Source: an uncultured Collinsella sp.
GTDB taxonomy: Bacteria > Actinomycetota > Coriobacteriia > Coriobacteriales > Coriobacteriaceae
Reading direction: 5' to 3'
Assembly: GCA_900553705.1 (NCBI GenBank)
Contig: USEK01000101.1
Location: 1 to 5,542 of the forward strand
DNA length: 5,542 bases
Shown here: piece by piece, positions 1-5,542 of the stretch
Numbering within the stretch: position 1 is the first letter of the stretch
Layout of the letters: every line of letters starts with the position of its first letter
Position numbers and translations under genes: made by a program
The notes under the pieces: generated by a model
What the model was told of the DNA's origin: nothing
The model's input: the letters and a program-made list of their open reading frames with translations, nothing else
Databases searched by the model: none

Positions 1-1512
1 ATGGCCGACTTTGAGGACGACTGTCCCTACAACGGCACCTTTAAGTCGTACTTTCCCACCTACAACGCCATGAGCGACCGGCAGCTGCGCGGCTACTTTA
101 CCTGGCGTGCCCAAGTGCGCCGCGGAACCGTCGAGGAAACGTCTACGTCCTTCGCCTTTCTGTATCTCTATGAGCTGATTTACGGCATTGGCGTAGATGA
201 CCCGCTCGATGGTTTTAACAAGATCAAGGCCTTTTGGGATGCCTACCGCGCCTTCGAGCCCGACATCGACCGGTTTGCACGCGTGTGGTTGCAGGACTAC
301 GCCGTGTTCCACGGGCTTGACCCCAAGCTGCTTCGTGATTCTAAAACCGTCATGTTCGATAACGCCCTTATCGAGCTGCGGCGCGCGGCACGAGATCTTG
401 TACCAGCACCGGCGCCGTCCGGCCAGACCCCCAAGCGTCGCAAAACCTCCGAGCCCACGCTCCCCCTTCCGCCCGATGAGGTGCGCGAGGAGCGACTCAT
501 GGCCGCCATCGACGCCCTCTCCACGTACAACCTAAGTAACTCGCGGCTCGACCGCAGCCACCACCGCGATCTGCGCCACGTGGCATGCGCCGTGTATGTC
601 CGCATGGCGCGCTACTATGACACGCACCGAAAGACCGGCATCGTGGCGAGTTTATTTGGGGAGGAGACGGCCATGCCCTACACCATGTTTGCCTCGGCCG
701 TATTCTTTGCGCCCGAGCGCCACGAGGACTGCGAATACCGCCTGGATCCTATCCATATCTACCGTTGCCAAAACGGCTTTTGGGAATGCATGCGTATCCA
801 TGGCAGTAGGCAAAAGAGCAGCAAGCTCGGTGAAATGATGCACGCCTGCGACCAACGCCTGCGCCTGGCGCTGGACCCCGCCCATCCCCTTAAGGAAGAA
901 AAGGTCCCCAAATATCTGGCCAAGATTATCGATGACGAGATTGTGGCATGGCTTTCATGGGACGCCGCACACCAGCCCGTCAAGATCGATATCGATCTGA
1001 GTCAGCTGGGGCACATTCGAAGCGCCGCCGCGCAAACGCGTGAAGCGCTTTTGATCGATGAAGAGCGCGAGGACGGCGCACCTGTGGAAGCCGAGGCGGC
1101 GGACTCAGGGCAACCGGAAGCCGAGCCCGTAGCCGACGCGATTGTCGAGGCGGTCGCGGCACCCATTCGGCAGGACGAGACCGACGAGCCGACCATATCC
1201 ACCGAACAGTTTGGTGTCGTAGCACCGCTTCTCGCACCGACGCCCGCGTTCGCAGCTGCTGCGCCCGCTGACGCCGCGACCGAACTCGCGCCCGCCGCAA
1301 CCGCGTATCTTCGCGCACTGCTCGAGCAAAACGCAGCGCAAGCGACATCGGCAGTGGCGCACTCGGGCCAGAGCGAGGACATGCTCGTCGATACCATCAA
1401 CGAGGCGCTCTTCGACCTGGTGGGCGACACCGTAATTGAATTTAGCGCGGCAGGGCCGCAGATTATCGAGGATTACGAAGCAGACGTGAGAGGATACCTA
1501 GACCATGAGTGA
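1..1512 (+). CDS. TerB_N / TerB_C domain protein, possibly 5'-truncated
   Basis: A 503-residue soluble protein with no signal peptide or membrane segment. Residues 1-135 and about 160-300 read like the TerB N-terminal domain: an aromatic block with RGYFTWR (30-36) and FLYLYELIYGIG (53-64), then SAVFF (232-236), LDPIHIY (248-254), WECMRIHGSR (261-270) and LGEMM. Residues 325-352 and 456-495 resemble the TerB C-terminal domain, with INEALFDLVGDTVIEF (466-481) and IIEDYEADV. A low-complexity Ala/Pro/Glu linker (about 353-440) lies between the two C-terminal parts. I see no canonical central TerB domain. TerB-type domains are linked to tellurite/stress systems and are thought to bind metal or partners; a sensor or scaffold role for the ATPase and helicase encoded downstream is inference. 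The stop overlaps the next start, so the genes are co-transcribed. The ATG sits at base 1 with no visible ribosome site, and MADFEDD could be an internal methionine of a longer protein. Confidence 0.8.
   Translation: MADFEDDCPYNGTFKSYFPTYNAMSDRQLRGYFTWRAQVRRGTVEETSTSFAFLYLYELIYGIGVDDPLDGFNKIKAFWDAYRAFEPDIDRFARVWLQDYAVFHGLDPKLLRDSKTVMFDNALIELRRAARDLVPAPAPSGQTPKRRKTSEPTLPLPPDEVREERLMAAIDALSTYNLSNSRLDRSHHRDLRHVACAVYVRMARYYDTHRKTGIVASLFGEETAMPYTMFASAVFFAPERHEDCEYRLDPIHIYRCQNGFWECMRIHGSRQKSSKLGEMMHACDQRLRLALDPAHPLKEEKVPKYLAKIIDDEIVAWLSWDAAHQPVKIDIDLSQLGHIRSAAAQTREALLIDEEREDGAPVEAEAADSGQPEAEPVADAIVEAVAAPIRQDETDEPTISTEQFGVVAPLLAPTPAFAAAAPADAATELAPAATAYLRALLEQNAAQATSAVAHSGQSEDMLVDTINEALFDLVGDTVIEFSAAGPQIIEDYEADVRGYLDHE
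1488..1494 (+). promoter_or_regulatory. Ribosome binding site of the BrxD-like ATPase gene
   Basis: The purine run GAGAGGA lies inside the 3' end of the first gene, 10 nt before ATG 1505. It supports that start and, with the 8-nt gene overlap, suggests translational coupling: ribosomes finishing the first protein at TGA 1510-1512 end right beside the next start. Confidence 0.5.
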
Positions 1513-2809
1513 TACCACATCCGCAGCGCCCCGCGTACCCAAACGCGTCGCTGCCGTTATCCTAAACTCGCTCAAGGGCGGCGTGGTCCCGCGCATCGGC
1601 CTTCCCTATATCACCGTGGGACGCGAGGTCGAGATTCGCGCCCTGCTCACCGATCTGAGTCTCATCGCCGACGGTGGCGCGAGCTTCCGCTTTCTGGTCG
1701 GTCGTTACGGCGCCGGCAAGAGCTTTTTGCTCCAGACCATCCGCACGCACGCCATGGGTGAGGGATTCGTCGTCGCCGATGCCGACCTATCCCCTGAGCG
1801 CCGCCTGCAGGGCGGCCAGGGACAGGGCCTTGCCACCTACCGTGAGCTCATCCGCAATATATCGACCAAGACGCGCCCCGAAGGCGGCGCGCTCAACCTT
1901 ATCCTGGATCGCTGGGTCGCCTCGTGCGCGGACGCCGATGAGTCGGCTATCAATGCCCAACTCGCTCCGCTCGAGGAAATGGTCCACGGCTTCGACTTTG
2001 CCCGCATGCTCCGTCGCTATCGCGCGGCCGTTTCCGAGGGCGACGAGGAGACCATGAGCCGCGTGACCAAGTGGATCCGAGGCGAGTACCGAACCAAGAG
2101 CGAGGCGCGCGCCGAGCTGGGCTCCTCGACCATCATCAGCGATGACGACTGGTACGACTACGTCAAACTCATCGCACGCTTTTTGGTCTGCAGCGGCTAC
2201 AAGGGCATGCTGGTGCTCATCGACGAACTCGTAAACCTGTACAAGATTCCCAACGCCATCACGCGCCAGTACAACTACGAGAAAATCCTCACCATGTACA
2301 ACGACACGCTCCAGGGCAAGGCGCAGTACTTGGGCATGATCATGGGCGGCACGCCGACCTCCATCGAGGACCGCCGTCGCGGCGTATTCTCCTACGAGGC
2401 TCTGCGCAGCCGGCTCGCTCAGGGTCGCTTTGCACGCGAGGACCTTAAGGACATGCTCGCGCCCATCATCCGCCTGCAGCCACTCACCTACGAGGAGCTA
2501 CTGGTGCTCATCGAAAAACTCATGCAGATCCATGCCGGCTACTTTGGCTGGACGCCCACGCTTACCGAGAACGACTTGGTGGACTTCCTCAAGATTGAGT
2601 TTGGCCGCGTGGGAGCCGATACGCACCTGACGCCTCGCGAGGTCATTCGCGACTTTATCGAGCTGCTCGACATCCTATGCCAGAACCCCGATGCCAACGT
2701 TGCCGAGCTACTACAAAGCGTCGGCGGTGACGCGCTGGCGCCAGCAACCGCAACAGGCGACACCGATACCGCAGGTGGCGACCGTAACTTCGCCGAATTC
2801 ACCATCTAA
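1505..2809 (+). CDS. BrxD-like (DUF2791 family) P-loop ATP-binding protein
   Basis: A 434-residue cytoplasmic AAA/ORC-like ATPase. The N-terminal block (residues 14-40, ending GLPYITVGR) matches the family pattern of a short helix and 'GVVP..GL' loop before the ATPase core. Walker A is GRYGAGKS (66-73, codons at 1700-1723). Walker B is LVLIDE (236-241), with E241 the likely catalytic glutamate. A sensor-like strand YLGMIMGGTP is at 275-284, and arginines R299-R309 follow. The C-terminal third (320-400) is helical, with LQPLTYEELLVLIEKL and a winged-helix-like end, then a disordered Ala/Thr/Gly tail from about 408. Length is typical of BrxD (about 430). The P-loop is GRYGAGKS rather than the GEYGAGKT I expect of BREX BrxD, so this is probably a sister subfamily associated with TerB_N proteins. 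BrxD proteins are ATPases of type 2 BREX phage defence; the exact reaction here is unknown. The start overlaps the upstream gene by 8 nt. Confidence 0.85.
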   Translation: MSDTTSAAPRVPKRVAAVILNSLKGGVVPRIGLPYITVGREVEIRALLTDLSLIADGGASFRFLVGRYGAGKSFLLQTIRTHAMGEGFVVADADLSPERRLQGGQGQGLATYRELIRNISTKTRPEGGALNLILDRWVASCADADESAINAQLAPLEEMVHGFDFARMLRRYRAAVSEGDEETMSRVTKWIRGEYRTKSEARAELGSSTIISDDDWYDYVKLIARFLVCSGYKGMLVLIDELVNLYKIPNAITRQYNYEKILTMYNDTLQGKAQYLGMIMGGTPTSIEDRRRGVFSYEALRSRLAQGRFAREDLKDMLAPIIRLQPLTYEELLVLIEKLMQIHAGYFGWTPTLTENDLVDFLKIEFGRVGADTHLTPREVIRDFIELLDILCQNPDANVAELLQSVGGDALAPATATGDTDTAGGDRNFAEFTI

Positions 2810-2844
2810 CCTGCCAAAAAGGGACAGGTTTATTTTGGTAGGTT
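2808..2844 (+). repeat. 12-bp imperfect palindrome overlapping the ATPase stop codon
   Basis: AACCTGCCAAAA (2808-2819) pairs with TTTTGGTAGGTT (2833-2844), with 11 Watson-Crick pairs and one G-T wobble (2813/2839) around a 13-nt loop. The left arm starts within the TAA stop. A short T-run (2843-2846) makes a weak intrinsic terminator possible on the plus strand. The stem is A/T-rich next to the loop and the T-run is only four bases, so it may instead be a transcript-end stabiliser, an attenuator before the helicase gene, or a copy of a dispersed palindromic repeat. The loop also contains CAGGTT (2825-2830), which can pair with AACCTG of the left arm. Confidence 0.55.
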
Positions 2845-2925
2845 TTATCTGGGCGAACGTTGAGACAGTAATGCAGCAAGCCACTGACCACCGCGTTAAG
2901 AGGTTCGTATATGAGAGGAGGCCCC
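2810..2925 (+). other. Intergenic gap between the ATPase and helicase genes
   Basis: This gap holds the palindrome at its left end and the helicase ribosome site at its right. In between, TTGAGA (2860-2865) is -35-like, but no -10 hexamer lies 16-18 bp downstream, so I do not call a promoter. No small gene with a convincing ribosome site is visible. The helicase is probably transcribed from the upstream promoter by read-through, perhaps modulated by the palindrome. Confidence 0.5.
2916..2921 (+). promoter_or_regulatory. Shine-Dalgarno AGGAGG that fixes the helicase start at GTG 2926
   Basis: A perfect AGGAGG sits 4 nt before GTG 2926. An in-frame ATG at 2911 lies upstream of this site, so starting there would translate the ribosome site as Arg-Gly-Gly. 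A weaker AAGAGG (2898-2903) precedes ATG 2911 by 7 nt, so that start is not excluded. Starting at GTG gives MNAFDRYAPFIQ, which fits the 'MNxF-R--PFIQ-YIY' beginning I recall for this helicase family. Confidence 0.65.
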
Positions 2926-5370
2926 GTGAACGCCTTTGACCGCTACGCCCCGTTTATCCAAGACTTCATCTACTCCCACGATTGGGATAGCCTGCGCTCC
3001 ATTCAGGTTGCGGCAGCAGATGCCATCTTTAACACACAAGACAATGTGCTCCTGACGGCATCCACGGCATCCGGCAAAACCGAAGCGGCCTTCTTTCCCA
3101 TCCTGACCGAGTTTTGGGAGAACCCGCCCGCAAGCGTTGGCGCCCTCTACATCGGCCCCCTCAAGGCACTCATCAATGATCAGTTCGTCCGTCTCAATGA
3201 CCTGTGCGAAGAGGCCGACATCCCCGTCTGGCACTGGCATGGCGACGTCTCGCAATCGCACAAAGCTAAGCTCATCAAAAAACCGAGCGGCATCTTGCAG
3301 ATTACGCCCGAGTCACTCGAGGCGCTCTTAATCCATAAGCACATGGCGATCCCGCGCATGTTTTGCGACCTACGCTACGTGGTCATCGATGAGGTCCACT
3401 CGCTCATGCGCGGCGATCGAGGCGGGCAAACGCTCTGCCTTATCGAGCGACTCTCGCGCATGGCCGGCGTGCAGCCTCGCCGCATTGGCCTTTCGGCCAC
3501 CATCGGGGACCCGGAACGCACGGGTGCCTTTCTCTCACAGGGAACGGGGCGCAACTGTGTTATCCCCCGCTTTGAAGAACCGCACCGCGTATGGCGCATC
3601 TCCATGGAGCACTTCTACAACTCGGGCCCCCAGGCACAGCAGCGGGGATTCATGGGCACAGGTCCTCAAGAGGCCGAAGTGCTCGCGTGCGAGCGCATCG
3701 AGGCAGCGGCATCCGCGGCGCTGCCGGCCGGTGCTCAAGACATGCGTCACAGCGGACAACTCACGCAAGAGGAGCGCCGCCAACGTCGCGAGCAGGCACG
3801 GGGCAAGGCTGCCCCCAAGGACCGTCGCACTTCCTCAGCCCCCGAGGGCGAAGTCGACATCCCGCAGGCAACCGAACAGGCACTGCTCAACCCCACCGAC
3901 ACCGCACCCGACAACGCCGACCCCGGCATGGGCTACATCTTTGAGCATACCCGCGGCCGCAAGTGCCTGGTCTTTGCCAACTCGCGCGAGGAGGCAGAGG
4001 CCGTGTGCTCCATGTTGCGCAGCTACTGCGAGAGCCGGCACGAGCCCGACCGCTTTCTCATCCACCACGGCAATCTTTCGGCATCGCTGCGCGAGACGGC
4101 CGAGGAGCTCATGCGCGACGAAGAGCAGGCGCAGACGACCGTCACCACCTCCACGCTGGAGCTCGGCATTGATATCGGTCGCCTGGAGCGCGCGTTCCAG
4201 ATTGACGCGCCGTTTACCGTCAGCTCCTTTTTGCAGCGCATGGGGCGCACAGGCCGTCGCGACCTTCCGCCCGAGATGTGGTTTGTCATGCGCGAGGAAG
4301 AACCCGAGCCGCGCACGATGATGCCCGAAACGATACCCTGGAAGCTCCTGCAGGGCATCGCACTCGTACAACTCTATCGCGAGGAAAAGTGGGTCGAGCC
4401 GCCCGAGCTCGATCGACTCCCCTACAGCCTGCTCTACCACCAGACCATGTCGACGCTCGCCAGCACCGGCGAGCTCACGCCGGCCGAGCTTGCTCAGCGC
4501 GTGCTCACGCTCAGCTATTTCCACCGCGTCTCGGCCGATGACTATCGCGTACTGCTGCGCCACCTCATCAAGATCGACCACATCCAGGTCACCGAGGGCG
4601 GTGGGCTCATCGTGGGTCTCGCGGGCGAGCGCATCATTAACAACTTTAAGTTCTACGCTGTGTTCCAGGAAAACGAGGAGTTCACCGTTCGCAGCGAGTC
4701 GGCCGAGTTGGGCACGATCGTCAATCCGCCACCGCCCGGTGAGCGCATCGCCATAGCCGGGCACTGCTGGATAGTCGAGGAAGTGGACTGGAAGCGACAC
4801 ACCGTCTTTGCCACGCAAGTCAAAGGTCGTGTGCCGGCATACTTTGGCGACTGCCCCGGCGACATTAACACGCATGTACTCGAGCGCATGCGCAAGGCGC
4901 TCAACGAGCACGCGGCATATCCGTACCTCATGGGCAACGCACGGGCACGCCTTGCACAGGCTCGTCATACCGCCGAGATTTCGGGTGCGGGGACCAAACC
5001 GCTCATCAACCTGGGTGGCGACACCTGGGTGCTCTTCCCCTGGTTGGGCAGCTACGCCTTTCTGGCGCTCGAACGTATGCTCAAGATTAAGTGTGCCGCG
5101 GAGCTGGGCCTTCGCGGGCTCGATCCGTCGCGTCCATACTTTATGCAGTTTAAGATGAAGGCCGACGAGGAGACGTTCTTTGAGGTGCTCGCAGCCGAGG
5201 CTGAAAAGGACTTCGACCCCATCGAGCTCGTCTATCCCGGCGAGGTGCCTTACTTTGATCGTTACGATGAGTTCGTTCCCGAAGAGCTCGTGCGCAAGGG
5301 CTTTGCCGAAGGCGTGCTCGACATCGAAGGCATGAAGCAGCGCGTTCTCGGCTGGCGCGACCACGCCTAA
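2926..5370 (+). CDS. Lhr-like superfamily 2 DEAD/DEAH-box helicase
   Basis: An 814-residue ATP-dependent nucleic-acid helicase or translocase, counted from GTG 2926 (819 residues if ATG 2911 is used). Motifs in order: Q-motif-like LRSIQ (about 23-27), motif I TASGKTE (47-53), motif Ia GPLKALIND (77-85), motif II DEVH (155-158), motif III LSATIGD (189-195), motif IV KCLVFANSREEAE (346-358), motif V TSTLELGIDIG (408-418) and motif VI QRMGRTGRR (437-445). All catalytic residues are present. A charged, low-complexity insert (about 247-335) separates the RecA-like domains. The C-terminal half has a winged-helix-like segment (about 495-560) and an Lhr-type beta-rich region with NPPPPGERIAIAGHCW (600-615). 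Lhr and Ski2 helicases act on DNA or RNA in repair; BrxHI of type 2 BREX is Lhr-like and sits beside brxD, as this gene sits beside a BrxD-like ATPase. That points to joint action on DNA, which is inference. The TAA stop abuts a nested palindrome. Confidence 0.9.
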   Translation: MNAFDRYAPFIQDFIYSHDWDSLRSIQVAAADAIFNTQDNVLLTASTASGKTEAAFFPILTEFWENPPASVGALYIGPLKALINDQFVRLNDLCEEADIPVWHWHGDVSQSHKAKLIKKPSGILQITPESLEALLIHKHMAIPRMFCDLRYVVIDEVHSLMRGDRGGQTLCLIERLSRMAGVQPRRIGLSATIGDPERTGAFLSQGTGRNCVIPRFEEPHRVWRISMEHFYNSGPQAQQRGFMGTGPQEAEVLACERIEAAASAALPAGAQDMRHSGQLTQEERRQRREQARGKAAPKDRRTSSAPEGEVDIPQATEQALLNPTDTAPDNADPGMGYIFEHTRGRKCLVFANSREEAEAVCSMLRSYCESRHEPDRFLIHHGNLSASLRETAEELMRDEEQAQTTVTTSTLELGIDIGRLERAFQIDAPFTVSSFLQRMGRTGRRDLPPEMWFVMREEEPEPRTMMPETIPWKLLQGIALVQLYREEKWVEPPELDRLPYSLLYHQTMSTLASTGELTPAELAQRVLTLSYFHRVSADDYRVLLRHLIKIDHIQVTEGGGLIVGLAGERIINNFKFYAVFQENEEFTVRSESAELGTIVNPPPPGERIAIAGHCWIVEEVDWKRHTVFATQVKGRVPAYFGDCPGDINTHVLERMRKALNEHAAYPYLMGNARARLAQARHTAEISGAGTKPLINLGGDTWVLFPWLGSYAFLALERMLKIKCAAELGLRGLDPSRPYFMQFKMKADEETFFEVLAAEAEKDFDPIELVYPGEVPYFDRYDEFVPEELVRKGFAEGVLDIEGMKQRVLGWRDHA

Positions 5371-5459
5371 GACCAGTCTTTTTTGGGACGGGGCTTGTTG
5401 AGCTACTTTGGGCATGACCAAGAAGTAGCTAAAAGAGCCCCACCACAAACAGACTGGTC
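5371..5459 (+). repeat. Nested three-arm palindrome directly after the helicase stop
   Basis: Three inverted-repeat pairs are nested. The outer pair is GACCAGTCT (5371-5379) with AGACTGGTC (5451-5459), 9 bp perfect. The middle pair is GGGGCT (5390-5395) with AGCCCC (5436-5441), 6 bp. The inner pair is AGCTACTT (5401-5408) with AAGTAGCT (5423-5430), 8 bp; its loop allows another TGG/CCA pairing (5409-5411/5418-5420). As RNA it would fold into one long interrupted hairpin of about 89 nt. The left arm runs into six Ts (5379-5384), but these lie inside the structure, so it is not a standard intrinsic terminator. It could be a dispersed palindromic element (REP or MITE type), a bidirectional transcript end, or a structured RNA. 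The sequence does not decide among these. Confidence 0.6.
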
Positions 5460-5497
5460 GCAGGGAGACGTGCTAGTCGTGGAGAGCAGTGCCGAGG
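5460..5497. other. Short unassigned genomic tail before the adapter
   Basis: Thirty-eight bases between the palindrome and the adapter. I see no gene start, ribosome site or repeat in them. They lie at the contig end, covered by an adapter-bearing read, so their accuracy is less certain than the rest. Confidence 0.4.
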
Positions 5498-5542
5498 CTG
5501 TCTCTTATACACATCTGACGCTGCCGACGACTAGTCGAGTGT
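5498..5542. other. Sequencing-adapter contamination (Nextera Tn5 mosaic end, read-1 adapter, i5 index)
   Basis: Bases 5498-5516 are the complement of the 19-bp Tn5 mosaic end used in Nextera libraries (CTGTCTCTTATACACATCT). Bases 5517-5530 (GACGCTGCCGACGA) complete the reverse complement of the read-1 transposase adapter. The next eight bases, CTAGTCGA (5531-5538), sit exactly where the i5 index belongs; their complement TCGACTAG is, from memory, Nextera XT index S513. GTGT (5539-5542) is the start of the P5 arm complement. The order and spacing match a library read-through exactly, so this is an artefact and not a transposon. Confidence 0.97.

Noticed and set aside
980..1430. Minus-strand frames opposite the Ala/Pro/Glu linker of the first gene
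   Set aside because: Low-complexity Arg- or Ser/Ala-rich translations that mirror the composition of the linker; no ribosome site or family resemblance.
2860..2888. Promoter for the helicase using TTGAGA as -35
   Set aside because: No -10-like hexamer lies 16-18 bp downstream of it.
2691..2939. 82-codon frame spanning the ATPase 3' end and the gap
   Set aside because: It overlaps two real genes out of frame, would read through the palindrome, and has no family resemblance.
3389..4321. 310-codon plus-strand frame inside the helicase gene
   Set aside because: Its product is Arg/Ala/Ser/Pro-rich with no motif, while the overlapping frame carries motifs II to VI of a helicase.
1505..5370. Complete type 2 BREX locus
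   Set aside because: Only BrxD-like and Lhr-like helicase components are present; no PglZ, PglX, PglW or PglY is visible and the first gene is not a BREX component.
3835..5448. 537-codon open frame on the minus strand opposite the helicase
   Set aside because: It is antisense to conserved helicase motifs, has no recognisable domain, and is an expected by-product of GC-rich codon bias.
5498..5516. Tn5/IS50 transposon end
   Set aside because: The mosaic end is followed by the synthetic read-1 adapter, an 8-base index and P5 bases, not by IS50 sequence.
5473..5537. CTAGTCG direct repeat (5473-5479 and 5531-5537)
   Set aside because: The second copy is part of the synthetic index, so the 7-bp match is chance.

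Overview
The window looks like the end of a draft-assembly contig from a moderately high-GC bacterium. GC-rich third positions, strong GGAGG-type ribosome sites and the general look of the proteins fit an actinobacterial gut commensal of the Coriobacteriia, such as Collinsella. That placement is an impression from reading, not a computed assignment.

Three plus-strand genes fill almost everything from 1 to 5370. The first (1-1512) encodes a protein with a TerB_N-like N-terminal region and a TerB_C-like C-terminal region, joined by a long Ala/Pro/Glu-rich linker. The second (1505-2809) overlaps it by 8 nt and encodes a 434-residue P-loop ATPase resembling the BrxD/DUF2791 family. After a 116-bp gap holding a 12-bp imperfect palindrome, the third (best start GTG 2926, stop 5370) encodes an 814-residue Lhr-like superfamily 2 DEAD/DEAH helicase with all classical motifs (ASGKTE, DEVH, SAT, QRMGRTGRR).

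A BrxD-type ATPase beside an Lhr-like helicase recalls the BrxD-BrxHI pair of type 2 BREX phage-defence loci. Here the pair travels with a TerB_N/TerB_C protein, and no PglZ, PglX methyltransferase or PglW kinase is visible. The reasonable inference is a compact DNA-processing module, possibly for defence or stress, in which the ATPase and helicase act on nucleic acid and the TerB-type protein acts as sensor, scaffold or adaptor. No function is proved by the sequence, and neighbours beyond both edges are unseen.

Downstream of the helicase lies an unusual nested palindrome (5371-5459), then about 38 bp of unassigned sequence. The last 45 bp (5498-5542) are not biological: they are the Tn5 mosaic end, Nextera read-1 adapter, an 8-base i5 index and the first bases of the P5 arm. 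The true genomic contig therefore ends at about 5497.
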